Positions 37,893 through 46,851 of a DNA stretch of 64,000 nt are shown here, piece by piece. Position 1 is the first letter of the stretch; every line of letters begins with the position of its first letter. The translations under genes and the position numbers were made by a program. Under the pieces are notes generated by a model. It was not told the origin of the DNA. It made no database searches and saw nothing but the letters and a program-made list of their open reading frames with translations. Source of the stretch: Microvirga calopogonii (lineage in GTDB: Bacteria; Pseudomonadota; Alphaproteobacteria; Rhizobiales; Beijerinckiaceae). The DNA is taken from positions 1 to 64,000 of the forward strand of contig NZ_QDGA01000017.1 of NCBI RefSeq assembly GCF_003347665.1. The letters run 5' to 3'.

Positions 37893-38149
37893 GTCTCGTT
37901 CTCCATGGTGAGACCGTCGGTATACGGCCCGCGGGATTAAAGATGTTATAACAGAAAGATAAGGAGCGATGATTTGCCTGGATTTGTCATTGCTCCCAGG
38001 CTCGTCCTGGTGACGGCAGGTGACCGGCATCTGCAGCACGTCGGCGAGGCGGCGCAGGGTATCGTCGCAATCGGGCAGTATGGGATGAAAGCGTTGCATG
38101 GAATGATCTTTCGGCAATTGGGCGGGAGATGAAACAGGGACAGGCATGA

Positions 38150-38404
38150 GCCTTCGTCTCCGGGCTGTGAGAGCCCGGAGGTCGAAGGCAATCGAGGGTG
38201 GCGCGAGTGGCAGCCCGGCTCGATGTCTAATGATGGTTGTGAGAGCCGAACTGCTCGTCACGCACGGTTCTTTTAGGCGTTTAAACTTGGCAGCCCGCAG
38301 GCACCAAGGGCCTCCGGCCACAGGGGTGCGAGGCCTGCGACCGGACCGTTCCTCACCCCACACTGGCTGACGCCTCGCGAGCGCGCCCCTCGTCAGGTGA
38401 GGAT
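38150..38404 (-). ncRNA. Candidate structured RNA or long leader
   Basis: Downstream of a consensus promoter the minus strand has several nested inverted repeats. These are CCTCACC/GGTGAGG (38396-38402 with 38351-38357), CTGACG/CGTCAG (38391-38396 with 38367-38372), GCCTGCG/CGCAGGC (38333-38339 with 38296-38302) enclosing GGCC-TCC-GGCC, GAACCG/CGGCTC (38265-38270 with 38243-38248), and a 16-bp two-part hairpin at 38150-38189. This could be a standalone RNA of about 255 bases or the leader of the secreted-protein gene. I do not recognise it as tmRNA, RNase P RNA, 6S RNA or a known riboswitch. Confidence 0.45.
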
Positions 38405-38411
38405 AGGCAAC

Positions 38412-38440
38412 ACTATAGCCAAGGTTGCGGCGGCTGTCAA
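38412..38440 (-). promoter_or_regulatory. Consensus sigma-70 promoter
   Basis: On the minus strand TTGACA (38440-38435) and TATAGT (38417-38412) are separated by exactly 17 bases, the best promoter match I found in the window. The expected start is near 38404-38405, immediately before the structured segment. Confidence 0.75.
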
Positions 38441-38493
38441 GAACAAAGAGAGAACATAACGTTCGCTTCGCCGCCTGCTCCACGTCATCACCT

Positions 38494-38586
38494 CCCCGGA
38501 CTTGATCCGGGGACCCGTGCCGGTGATCCCGACCCGAAGAGCGCCGCGCGTCAAACAATCGGGATGGCCGGGACAAGCCCGGCCAT
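38494..38586. repeat. Two intergenic palindromes
   Basis: CCCCGGA-CTTGA-TCCGGGG at 38494-38512 and ATGGCCGGG-ACAAG-CCCGGCCAT at 38564-38586. These belong to the loosely related short palindromes carrying GTCATC or ATGACGG flanks that recur in this window near 41.5, 43.2 and 57.9 kb. They resemble the dispersed intergenic palindromes common in Hyphomicrobiales. Confidence 0.7.
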
Positions 38587-38766
38587 GACGGGGTGGGTGT
38601 CATCCCCGATCGACGCGAAGGACCGCTTCGCAGCATCGGCGAACGTCCATCGGCTGATGCCGTTGCCGCCGACGGCGGGCGAGCTGTGAAGAAGCCCGGC
38701 CTGCGGCGTGGACAAGGGCGGGCACAAACCGTAATATAATTTCAAATCATTCAGGGAATTCCTGCC

Positions 38767-41490
38767 ATGTCGCCCACGCTGACGATCCAGTCCTTCCACC
38801 GCGCCACCGCCGACGAAATCACCACCCGCCTTTCTACCGGGAGCACGACGGGAGCGAGCTACGAGGCACAATTCAGCCCGGACGGACAGTTCGTGCTGTT
38901 CGAGAGCAAAGACCGGCTCACATCGGGCGATACCAACAACGCCACCAACCTTTACCTCAAGGACCTGGTCTCCGGCACGCTGACCTGTCTTCCGGCGAGA
39001 GGGGCAGACCTTAACGATAATCTCGGCGCCCTCTGGAATCCCGACGGTCAATCGATCGTTTTCGTGACCAAGGCCGGGTTGGTGACAGATGATCAAAATA
39101 ATTACTACGACACCTATCTCATGGATCTCGACGGCAATCTCAGCAGGCTCGCCGTCGGATCACAGGGGGGCACGATGCCTCTTGAATTCAGCTCCGATGG
39201 CAGGGCGGTTCTTCTCTTCAGCACGGATCGTCTGACATCTGACGACAGGAACAATGACGGCGATCTATATCTGAACACCATTGGCGGGTCGATCGTTCGC
39301 ATCACGCCTGATCCCCTGGAACAATCCAACTCCGAATGTGAAAGCGTACATTTCAGCCCTGACGGGCGATCAGTTTTGTTCAGCACAAGCGCCAAACTTA
39401 GCCAGACTGATACAAACACCAATATAGACGTCTATGTCAGGGATAGTCGCGGAGTTCTCGTGTGTTTGACCACGGGCTCTCTGGAAGCCGGAGATAGTTT
39501 CGCCGCTCAGTTCAGCCCCGATGGACAATCGGTTCTCATCGAGACCACCGGGAAGTTCACCGCAGACGACACGGATGCAGGGTCTACAGATCTCTACCTG
39601 AAGGATCTTGCCAGCGGTGGGATGACCCTGTTGACCGGAGGCGGCTCAACGGCAGGCGATAGTTTTAGTGGCCATTTCAGTCCCGATGGAAAGCACGTGG
39701 TTTTCGAAAGCGACGTCCGGCTGACCGCAGATGATGATAATAATTTTCAGGATATCTACCTGAAGGATCTCGTCAGCGGTGCGATCACCCGGATCTCCGT
39801 AGGCGGATCCCAGCCAGGCTACAGCGCTGTTCCGGCGTTCAGCCCCGATGGAACGCAGATCATTTTTCAGAGCGATGTTCGGATCACCGCCGACGACACC
39901 AATGATGAGCGCGATATCTACCTGAAGGACCTCGTCAGCGGTGCGATCACCCGCATCTCCGCGGATGGGTCGCAGGCCGGGTACAGCTTTGGCGCCACGT
40001 TCAGCCCCGACGGAAAGTCGATTGTCTTCACCAGTGAAGCCCGCATCGCGGCGGACGATACGAATGACGTCAGAGATATTTATCTGACCAACCTTCTCCT
40101 GAAGGCCCATGAGCGCGCCGTGACCGAGGGCCGCTTCGTGGAGGCGAGTTTCCTCGTCGGCAATGCCTCTGCCGTCAGCGTCGCGTGGGGCGATGGTACG
40201 GTCGACGATGCAACGCCTGCCGCAGGCAAAGTGTCCTTTGCGCATGCCTATGCCGGCCCAGGCCAGAAAGCCGCCACGGTAACGCTGCGCGAGGGCGACC
40301 AGACGCTCGTCACGCCCTACACCATCGATCTGACCAGCGGCCAGATGAACCGCGCCGCGCTCGCCTCGACGCTCAGCGGCGCACAAGGCAGCGACAGCCT
40401 GACGGGTGACGGGACGGCGAACATCCTGAATGGACTGGGCGGAAACGATACGCTCACCGGCGGCAAAGGCGACGATACTCTCGATGGCGGAGCCGGCAGC
40501 AACACGGCCGTATTCTCTGGGAAAAGCGCAGAGTACGATATTAGCCCGAGTATAACAGGTAGCTATCTAATCGAAGACCATGTCGATAGCCGTGATGGAA
40601 TCGATCGGCTCATCAATATCCGCTTCATCAAGTTCCAGGGCGACAGCCAGACGGTGCTGCTCTACAACACCAAGCCGGACGGCATCGCGTTCTCGAAGAC
40701 CACGTTCGCAGAAGACCTCCTCACCGACACGCCGCTGGCCACGCTGTCGGCGCATGATGCCGAGGGCGATGCGCTCACCTACACGCTGACGGATCCCACC
40801 GGCACGTTCAGGCTCGATGGCACTGTGCTCGTGCTGCAAAAGTCGCTCGATTACGAGGCCAAGACCAGCTACAGCGTCACGGTGACGGCCAAGGACCAGT
40901 ATGGCCTCGAGACCACGCAGGAGATCACCCTTACGGTCGCCGACATCGGCGACACCCCCGGCACGCCGGGCGATCCCGGCAGCCCGAGCGACGCGCCGCT
41001 CACGCTCACCGGCACCGCCGGGGCGGATACGCTCGCGGGACGCGGCAACAACGACGTGATCTCTGGGCTTGCCGGCAAGGACCAGCTCTACGGCAATGGC
41101 GGCAACGACCGGCTCTCCGGCGGCTTGGGCAACGACACGCTCACCGGCGGAGCCGGGCAGGACATCTTCGTGTTCGACGCCAAGCTGGCGAAGACGAATG
41201 CGCTCAACAAGAAGCAGAACCTGGACCGGATCCTCGACTTCGTCGTGGCCGACGACACGATCCATCTGGCGAAAAGCGTGTTTTCCAAGATCAGCAAGAA
41301 GGGCGTGCTCAAGAAGGGCGAGTTCTTCATCGGCAGCGCGGCGCATGACCGCGACGATCGGGTGATCTACAACAAGAAGACCGGCGCGCTCTGGTATGAT
41401 CCGGACGGCAGCGGCGCCAAGGAGGCGATCCAGGTCGCCACCCTGGCCAAGAACCTCAAGCTCACAAACCTCGACTTCTTCGTCGTGTGA
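38767..41490 (+). CDS. RTX-type secreted protein with eight TolB-like repeats
   Basis: A 907-residue protein, probably a type I secretion substrate. Residues about 30-445 hold eight repeats of the FSPDG(Q/K)xVxFxS type, each with an Asp/Asn-rich loop (ADDTNDxRDIYLKDL), as in TolB/PD40 propellers. Repeats 6-8 are nearly identical even at DNA level. A PKD-like segment follows (VSVAWGDGTVDDATP), then RTX nonapeptides (GGNDTLTGGKGDDTLDGGAG), a cadherin-like domain (about 655-735), a second RTX block (GGNDRLSGGLGNDTLTGGAG) and a C-terminus LKLTNLDFFVV. It lacks a signal peptide. The C-terminal 130 residues match those of the gene at 30594. Confidence 0.85.
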   Translation: MSPTLTIQSFHRATADEITTRLSTGSTTGASYEAQFSPDGQFVLFESKDRLTSGDTNNATNLYLKDLVSGTLTCLPARGADLNDNLGALWNPDGQSIVFVTKAGLVTDDQNNYYDTYLMDLDGNLSRLAVGSQGGTMPLEFSSDGRAVLLFSTDRLTSDDRNNDGDLYLNTIGGSIVRITPDPLEQSNSECESVHFSPDGRSVLFSTSAKLSQTDTNTNIDVYVRDSRGVLVCLTTGSLEAGDSFAAQFSPDGQSVLIETTGKFTADDTDAGSTDLYLKDLASGGMTLLTGGGSTAGDSFSGHFSPDGKHVVFESDVRLTADDDNNFQDIYLKDLVSGAITRISVGGSQPGYSAVPAFSPDGTQIIFQSDVRITADDTNDERDIYLKDLVSGAITRISADGSQAGYSFGATFSPDGKSIVFTSEARIAADDTNDVRDIYLTNLLLKAHERAVTEGRFVEASFLVGNASAVSVAWGDGTVDDATPAAGKVSFAHAYAGPGQKAATVTLREGDQTLVTPYTIDLTSGQMNRAALASTLSGAQGSDSLTGDGTANILNGLGGNDTLTGGKGDDTLDGGAGSNTAVFSGKSAEYDISPSITGSYLIEDHVDSRDGIDRLINIRFIKFQGDSQTVLLYNTKPDGIAFSKTTFAEDLLTDTPLATLSAHDAEGDALTYTLTDPTGTFRLDGTVLVLQKSLDYEAKTSYSVTVTAKDQYGLETTQEITLTVADIGDTPGTPGDPGSPSDAPLTLTGTAGADTLAGRGNNDVISGLAGKDQLYGNGGNDRLSGGLGNDTLTGGAGQDIFVFDAKLAKTNALNKKQNLDRILDFVVADDTIHLAKSVFSKISKKGVLKKGEFFIGSAAHDRDDRVIYNKKTGALWYDPDGSGAKEAIQVATLAKNLKLTNLDFFVV

Positions 41491-41500
41491 CGAACTCCGG

Positions 41501-41544
41501 CATGGCCGTCCCTGGTCGTGATCCGGGGATCAGACCCGGCCATG
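41501..41544. repeat. Intergenic palindrome
   Basis: CATGGCCG (41501-41508) and CGGCCATG (41537-41544) flank a GATCCGGGGATC core. It is another member of the dispersed palindromes, between convergent genes, where it may also end transcripts. Confidence 0.65.
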
Positions 41545-41576
41545 CACGTCTTACGAGCCGCACATCGACGGAGGCA

Positions 41577-42974
41577 TCACTTCGACAACGCATCCTTGTA
41601 GATCCTGCCGTCCTTCATGATGACGGGGAAGTTCCTGCCTGGATCGGCAACGAGGTCGAGGTTCTCTAGGGGATTGCCGTCGACCAGCAACAGGTCGGCG
41701 AGCGCTCCCTCTTCCACAATTCCAAGCTTGCCGGGATACGGGTTGCGGAGACCCGACAGTTTCAGCAATTCGGCATTCGTGGATGTCGCCATGACCAGCG
41801 CCTCGGCCGGCGTGTACCATCGCGTGAGGGCTGCGAGCATGGCGCCCTGTCGCTCCGCCAGCTCCTTGGAGAACAGGATGTCCGTGCCGAAAGCCGTCTT
41901 GATCTTGTATTTCCTGGCCAGGGCATAGACGTTCTCGGTGCCGGCGACTACCTGCGCCTTCTTCGCCTGTTCCGCCGGACCCAGTCCGCTCGCGGCGCTC
42001 AGGTCGAGGAAGGGTTGCGTACTCAGCCAGATTCCCTTCTCGGCCATCAAACGGGCGGTGGCGTCGTCCATCAGATGGCCGTGCTCGATGCACTTCACGC
42101 CGGCCGCGATCGAGCGTTGAATGGACACCGATGTATAGGCATGGGTGCAGACATAGGTGCCCCAGTTCTCGGCGGCCTCGACAGCCGCGCGCAGCTCGGG
42201 TTCGGTGAAGGTCGCGACGTCGAGCGGAGAGAACGGGGATGCCACGCCCCCGCCCGCCGTGAGCTTGATCTGCGATGCGCCCTGCATGAGCTGCTCGCGC
42301 GTCCGCATGCGCACCTCATCCGGGCTGTCGGCGATCATGCTTCCGCCAAGCTGCTCGACACGGGCGAGCATGCCCCCGATGGTCCTCGGCAGGTCGGAGA
42401 GCTGGCGGAAATCGCCGTGGCCGCCGGTGATCGTGATCATGGCGCCGGACGGATAGATGCGTGGCCCCGGCAGCAGCCCTTCGTCGATGGCGCGCTTGAG
42501 GCTGAAGGACGGCCCACCCATGTCGCGGACGGTAGTGAAACCACGCATCAGCGTCGCCGTCGCCTCGACGCCGGCCAGAAGGTTGGCATAGCCGGCATCG
42601 CTGGCGAGAAGCAGTGCGGGCGTCGGCCGTACGAGCATCGCATGCCAATGCATGTCGATCAGGCCCGGCATCAGCACGCGCCCATCTCCGGGGAGGACCC
42701 GAACCTCCGTCTCTGCCGCGACATTGATTGGATCCGCAGAGATGCGCTCGATGACATGTCCTCTCACCAGAACATGGGAAGGAGCCGACAATGCCGCGTT
42801 CCTTCCGTCGAAGATCCGGACATTTTGGAAGAGAATTGGCGTGTTGCCGACAGGTACGGGCTGTTGCGGCTGCGCGACGGAAGCGGAGGAGAGCCCGATA
42901 CACAGGGCTCCCATCGTGACGAGCAGCCGGGACAAGCCGCGTTTCAGATTGCTGAATGTTTCCATACCGGACAT
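41577..42974 (-). CDS. Secreted amidohydrolase (imidazolonepropionase/prolidase-like)
   Basis: A 465-residue metal-dependent hydrolase with a signal peptide (LSRLLVTMGALCIGLSSASV, cleavage near VAQ). The metal-site residues are visible: HxH in GLIDMHWHAML, a probable carboxylated Lys in ASQIKLTAGGGV, His in VCTHAYTS and IEHGHLMDD, and Asp in TAFGTDILF. This set matches the periplasmic Xaa-Pro/aryl-dipeptidase branch of the amidohydrolase superfamily. The start at 42974 (MSGMETFSN) is chosen to begin just before the signal sequence. The substrate is unknown; peptides are most likely. Confidence 0.87.
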   Translation of the reverse strand: MSGMETFSNLKRGLSRLLVTMGALCIGLSSASVAQPQQPVPVGNTPILFQNVRIFDGRNAALSAPSHVLVRGHVIERISADPINVAAETEVRVLPGDGRVLMPGLIDMHWHAMLVRPTPALLLASDAGYANLLAGVEATATLMRGFTTVRDMGGPSFSLKRAIDEGLLPGPRIYPSGAMITITGGHGDFRQLSDLPRTIGGMLARVEQLGGSMIADSPDEVRMRTREQLMQGASQIKLTAGGGVASPFSPLDVATFTEPELRAAVEAAENWGTYVCTHAYTSVSIQRSIAAGVKCIEHGHLMDDATARLMAEKGIWLSTQPFLDLSAASGLGPAEQAKKAQVVAGTENVYALARKYKIKTAFGTDILFSKELAERQGAMLAALTRWYTPAEALVMATSTNAELLKLSGLRNPYPGKLGIVEEGALADLLLVDGNPLENLDLVADPGRNFPVIMKDGRIYKDALSK

Positions 42975-43495
42975 CGCGACACACCTGTTCTCATGAGCCG
43001 CCCCCGTTGCGTGGCTTTTCGGGCATCGAAACTGCCTTGAGGCAGCCTCTCCTCTGCGTGCCCATCTGACCATCAGGGAAAACCCTGAAATCGGCCGCGG
43101 CGATATGAGAGGGGACGCGGATCTGATCTTGCCTGGGGATGATCGTTGCAGCCGATGATAGCTCTTTTGCGTCATCCCGGCGCCGCGTGAGCGGCGGCCA
43201 GGATCCATGGCCTTTGACGATGCGGAAAACGGCGTGACGCTGCTCGCCTCGTCTTGAACGTCGCGGTTATGGATCCCCGCCTCGCGGGGATGACGGGGAG
43301 AGCGTCATTCTTGCCTGGAAGGGGCGGCGGAAACACCTCTGTCTTGGGCCGTTCGCATTCTTGACGGCGAACGGATCCACTTTTCACTGACGGGCCCTCC
43401 GGGTTCCGCACCACGCGCCAGCCTCTTTTCAGCAATTGTATTCGGGCCTGCAGGCGCTTAGGTTGCGCCCATCCGGCAACCTTCCCCTTAGGACC
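42975..43495. other. 521-base intergenic region with repeat remnants
   Basis: There is no gene in this divergent gap. It holds dispersed palindromes (GTCATCCCGG... near 43170-43210; ATCCCCGC-CTC-GCGGGGAT at 43273-43291) and a partial copy of the repeat that flanks the rhomboid gene (43372-43421). Confidence 0.7.
43372..43421. repeat. Partial copy of the GGATCC-type intergenic repeat
   Basis: The segment beginning CGGATCCACTTTTC and containing GGGCCCTCCGGGTTCCGCAC closely matches part of the copy at 49414-49566 (GGATCCGGTTTTCGCTGACG then GGCCCTCCGGGTCCGCACCA). Confidence 0.65.
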
Positions 43496-44260
43496 ATGCG
43501 CTATTTCAACTCCGACGGCGTGAACATCGCCTATATCGACGTTCCGCCTCATGAGGGTCAGGGCGATCCGATCCTCCTCATTCACGGCTTCGCGTCGAAC
43601 CACGCGGTGAACTGGGTCAACACGCTCTGGGTCAAGACCCTGACGCGGGCCGGATACCGGGTGGTCGCCTTCGACAATCGCGGCCATGGGCAGAGCGAGA
43701 AGCTCTACGATCCCGCGGCTTACGATTCCTACAAGATGGCCGAGGACGGGCGCCGGCTACTCGATCACCTGGGCATCGAGCGGGCCGACGTGATGGGCTA
43801 TTCCATGGGCGCCCGCATCACGGCCCATATGGCGCTCGCCTCGCCGGACCGCATGCGCTCGGTCCTGCTCGGAGGCCTCGGCATCCATCTCGTGGAGGGC
43901 GTCGGCCTGCCGCTCGGCATCGCCGATGCCATGGAGGCGCGCTCCCTCGACGACCTGACCGACCCCATGCAGCGCATGTTCCGCGCCTTCGCGGATCAGA
44001 ACGGCAGCGACCTGAAGGCGCTCGCCGCTTGCATCCGGGGCTCGCGGCAGGTGCTGACGAAGGCGGAGGTCGCCTCCATCACGCTCCCGACCCTGGTCTC
44101 CGTCGGCACGGCCGACGACGTCTCGGGCTCCGGCCCGGAACTCGCCGCCCTGATGCCCAACGCGACGGCGCTGGACATTCCGGGGCGGGACCACAACCTC
44201 GCCGTGGGCGACAAGGTGCACAAGCAGGGCGTGCTCGATTTCCTGGCCAACAGGCCATGA
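43496..44260 (+). CDS. Alpha/beta hydrolase
   Basis: A 254-residue cytoplasmic alpha/beta-hydrolase. ILLIHGFASNHAVNW is the oxyanion region, VMGYSMGARI the nucleophile elbow (Ser near 99), and the likely His is in IPGRDHNLAVGD. The start MRYFNSDGVNIAYI at 43496 has TTAGGA upstream; a longer frame to 43436 is not supported. A methyltransferase gene follows after 16 bases and is likely cotranscribed. The substrate is unknown. Confidence 0.88.
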   Translation: MRYFNSDGVNIAYIDVPPHEGQGDPILLIHGFASNHAVNWVNTLWVKTLTRAGYRVVAFDNRGHGQSEKLYDPAAYDSYKMAEDGRRLLDHLGIERADVMGYSMGARITAHMALASPDRMRSVLLGGLGIHLVEGVGLPLGIADAMEARSLDDLTDPMQRMFRAFADQNGSDLKALAACIRGSRQVLTKAEVASITLPTLVSVGTADDVSGSGPELAALMPNATALDIPGRDHNLAVGDKVHKQGVLDFLANRP

Positions 44261-44276
44261 GGGGCAGGAGGAGCGC

Positions 44277-44768
44277 ATGACCCGGCTCGACAGCGCCATC
44301 CGGCGCCTGACCGCCCAGCGCGATCTGCTCGACTGGGCGGCGCAGAATGTGAGCCCGGCCGGGCTCGTGCTGGAGGTCGGCCTCGGCAACGGACGTACCT
44401 TCGATCATCTCCGCCATCGGCTGCCAGGGCGCGAGATCTACGTCTTCGAGCGCTCGCCCGCCGCCCATCCCGATTGCTATCCGCCGGAAGGCTACCTGAT
44501 CGTCGGCGACCTCTTCGACACCCTGCCGCCCTTCATCGAGAAGCATGGGCGGGGTTCCGCCGCGCTGATCCACATCGATATCGGGACCGGGGACGAGGAC
44601 GCGAACCTGAGCCTCGCCCGACGCCTGTCGCCGTTGCTCGAAGGTCTGCTCCAGCCGGGCGGGATCCTCCTCGGGGACCGCGCCTTCCCCATGCCCTCGT
44701 GCCGGGACATCTCCGCCGAGACGAAGGTGCCGGAAGGGCGCTATTTCGTGTACCGGCGGGAGGCTTGA
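44277..44768 (+). CDS. Small class I SAM-dependent methyltransferase-like protein
   Basis: A 163-residue Rossmann-fold protein. The SAM-binding loop is VLEVGLGNGRTFDHL, followed by IYVFERSPAAHPDC, where the acidic ribose-binding Glu would lie, and ALIHIDIGTGDED. At this length it has little beyond the core fold, so the acceptor is not predictable. Its preceding neighbour is an alpha/beta hydrolase on the same strand. It converges on the enoyl-CoA hydratase gene, with only two bases between stops. Confidence 0.8.
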   Translation: MTRLDSAIRRLTAQRDLLDWAAQNVSPAGLVLEVGLGNGRTFDHLRHRLPGREIYVFERSPAAHPDCYPPEGYLIVGDLFDTLPPFIEKHGRGSAALIHIDIGTGDEDANLSLARRLSPLLEGLLQPGGILLGDRAFPMPSCRDISAETKVPEGRYFVYRREA

Positions 44769-44770
44769 GG

Positions 44771-45571
44771 TCAGCGACCGCTGAAGACCGGTTTGCGCTT
44801 TTCCAGGAACGCGTTTCGCCCCTCGACCGCGTCGGCGCTGTCGAAGCACCGGTCGGCGAGGGCGACCTGATCGACGTCGGGATGTCCCACTCCGGCCGCC
44901 TCGTCGATGGCCGCCTTGGCGGCCTTGATCGTCAGGGGCGCATTACCGGCAATCGTCTCGGCCAAAGACAGCGCGGTCTCTTCCAGCCGGTCGTCGGCGA
45001 CCACGCGCTGCACCACGCCCAGGCGTGCGGCCTCCTGGGCATCGATCCGCCTCGCGGTGAAGAACAGGTCCTTCGCGGCCGGGGCACCGACGGCGGCCGT
45101 GACGAGCTTCATGGCGCCGGGCGGATAGCCGATCCCGAGGCGCGCGGCCGGAATGCCGAAGACGGCGCTCTCGGAGGCCACGCGCAGGTCGCAGGAGAGG
45201 GCGAGGCCGAAGCCGCCCCCCAGGCAGAAACCGCGGATCATGGCGATCACGGGCTTGGAGCAATGGGCGACGGCCCAGAAGGCCGCCTCGTTCGTGGCCT
45301 CGTACCGGCGTCCGCCTTCCGCATCCGCCCGCAGGGTCGCGAACTCGCCGATATCGGCGCCCGAGGCGAAGGATTCCCGGCCCGCGCCCCTCAGCACGAC
45401 CACACGCACCTGCGGATCCCGGTCGAGCGCGGCCATGAGGTCGGGAAAGGCCGTCCACATCTCCAGGTCCAGCGCGTTGTGCTTTTGCCGATTGTCGATG
45501 GCCAGTGTCGCAATGCCGCCCGAAAGGGAAACGACAAGCTTGGACGTCGACGGCGAAAAAGAGTAGGTCAT
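44771..45571 (-). CDS. Enoyl-CoA hydratase/isomerase family protein
   Basis: A 266-residue crotonase-fold protein. The acyl-CoA oxyanion segments are FASGADIGEFATL and IRGFCLGGGFGLALSCDLRVA, and the catalytic-side region follows as FGIPAARLGIGYPPG. Hydration of enoyl-CoA is the default role, but crotonase members vary widely. It is divergent from cysE across 74 bases. Confidence 0.88.
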   Translation of the reverse strand: MTYSFSPSTSKLVVSLSGGIATLAIDNRQKHNALDLEMWTAFPDLMAALDRDPQVRVVVLRGAGRESFASGADIGEFATLRADAEGGRRYEATNEAAFWAVAHCSKPVIAMIRGFCLGGGFGLALSCDLRVASESAVFGIPAARLGIGYPPGAMKLVTAAVGAPAAKDLFFTARRIDAQEAARLGVVQRVVADDRLEETALSLAETIAGNAPLTIKAAKAAIDEAAGVGHPDVDQVALADRCFDSADAVEGRNAFLEKRKPVFSGR

Positions 45572-45645
45572 GGCTCGTTGGAACCTATGGTAAGGGGCTC
45601 GGGCTTCTTATCTATGAAGACGGTCGAGAAGTCGCCGAGGAGAGT

Positions 45646-46485
45646 ATGATGACACAGACGCGCCTGAAGCCGGGAGCCCCGGACGCCGTGGCCGGAAAGG
45701 TCGATCCGGTGTGGAACCGCCTGCGCTCCGAGGCCGAGGCCATCGTTCAGGCCGAGCCGGCAATCGCCGGCTTCGTGCTGAGCGCCATCCTGCATCAGCC
45801 GAGCCTGGAGGCCGCCGTCATCCATCGTGTCGCCTCCCGCCTCGGCCACGCTGCCGTCCCGGCCGACATCATCGAGCAGATCTTCCTCGAGGCGGTCGAG
45901 GACGACAGGACCATCGGGGCGGCCTTCCGGGCCGACATCAGTGCCGTCATGGACCGGGATCCGGCCGTAAGCCGTGCCATCGAGCCCGTGCTCTATTTCA
46001 AGGGCTTCCACGCCATTCAGACCCATCGCCTGGCCCATTGGCTCTGGACCCGGGGGCGCCAGGATTTCGCCCTCTATCTTCAAAGCCGCTCCTCCGACAC
46101 GTTCCAGACCGACATCCATCCGGCAGCCCGGATCGGGCGCGGCATCTTCCTCGATCATGCCACCGGACTCGTCGTGGGCGCCACCGCGGTCATCGAGGAC
46201 AACGTCTCCATGCTCCAGGACGTGACCCTCGGCGGCACCGGCAAGGAGCGCGGGGACCGGCATCCCAAGATCCGTCATGGCGTTCTGATCGGAGCCGGAG
46301 CCAAGATCCTCGGCAATATCGAGGTCGGGCACTGCGCCAGAATCGCCGCCGGGTCCGTGGTGCTCAAGCCCGTGCCCCACAATGCCACGGTGGCCGGCGT
46401 CCCGGCGAAGGTCATCGGCACGGCCGGATGCGAGGAGCCTGCCCGCTCCATGGATCATTGCTTTGCCGAAGCCGATGGAATCTGA
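45646..46485 (+). CDS. cysE: Serine O-acetyltransferase
   Basis: Acetylates serine with acetyl-CoA, the first step of cysteine synthesis. The 279-residue protein starts at 45646 (MMTQTRLK), with GAGGAGAG just upstream. The helical N-terminal domain (about 20-160, with LYFKGFHAIQTHRLAHWLW) precedes the left-handed beta-helix hexapeptide domain with DIHPAARIGRGIFLDHATG and VTLGGTGKERGDRHPKI, including the catalytic His-Asp pair. Confidence 0.95.
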   Translation: MMTQTRLKPGAPDAVAGKVDPVWNRLRSEAEAIVQAEPAIAGFVLSAILHQPSLEAAVIHRVASRLGHAAVPADIIEQIFLEAVEDDRTIGAAFRADISAVMDRDPAVSRAIEPVLYFKGFHAIQTHRLAHWLWTRGRQDFALYLQSRSSDTFQTDIHPAARIGRGIFLDHATGLVVGATAVIEDNVSMLQDVTLGGTGKERGDRHPKIRHGVLIGAGAKILGNIEVGHCARIAAGSVVLKPVPHNATVAGVPAKVIGTAGCEEPARSMDHCFAEADGI

Positions 46486-46576
46486 CGGGAGAGGCCGCTT
46501 CCCGACCTGACCCCGCTTGCTCGCTTTTGCCGGGCATGGCAAGTGCACCATCCGTGACATCAAGAAAGGACCTGTA

Positions 46577-46789
46577 GTGGACAAAACCGAGATGGCTAAA
46601 GTCGAGCGCTACCTGCGCCAGACCTTTGCGAACCACTCGATCCGCGTCGTCGGTCGCCCGAAGAAGGCTGACTCGGCGGAAGTTTACATCGGTGAGGAAT
46701 TCGTCGGCGTGCTCTTCCTAGACGACGAGGACGGAGACCGCTCCTACAATTTCACCATGGCGATCCTCGATACGGATCTCGAGGACTAA
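46577..46789 (+). CDS. DUF3126-type small protein
   Basis: A 70-residue protein starting at a GTG (46577), with AGGA eight bases upstream. The sequence (YLRQTFANHSIRVVGRPKKA, then DSAEVYIGEEFVGVLFLDDE) matches the small conserved alphaproteobacterial DUF3126 group as I know it. The function is unknown. A terminator follows directly. Confidence 0.85.
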   Translation: MDKTEMAKVERYLRQTFANHSIRVVGRPKKADSAEVYIGEEFVGVLFLDDEDGDRSYNFTMAILDTDLED

Positions 46790-46802
46790 ACCGGCTCTCC
46801 TG

Positions 46803-46836
46803 CAGCAGAACCTCTCCCTCAGGTTCTGCTGTTTTT
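46803..46836 (+). terminator. Rho-independent terminator
   Basis: An 11-bp stem (CAGCAGAACCT / AGGTTCTGCTG) with a 7-base loop followed by TTTTT, 13 bases after the DUF3126 gene. Confidence 0.93.
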
Positions 46837-46851
46837 CTGTGTGGACCCCCG

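Noticed and set aside
38243..38270. Resemblance to group II intron domain V (GAGCCG...CGGTTC)
   Set aside because: Only 28 bases rather than about 34, no GNRA tetraloop in place, and no intron protein or other domains nearby.
38336..38356. Resemblance to the RNase P RNA motif GAGGAAAGTCCGG on the minus strand
   Set aside because: One base too long, and the pairing partner near the 3' end (AGAACCCGGCTTA type) is absent.
37893..38636. Upstream extension of the secreted-protein frame to 375 codons
   Set aside because: It crosses the consensus promoter and stem-rich region, and the signal-peptide start at 37892 has a good ribosome binding site.
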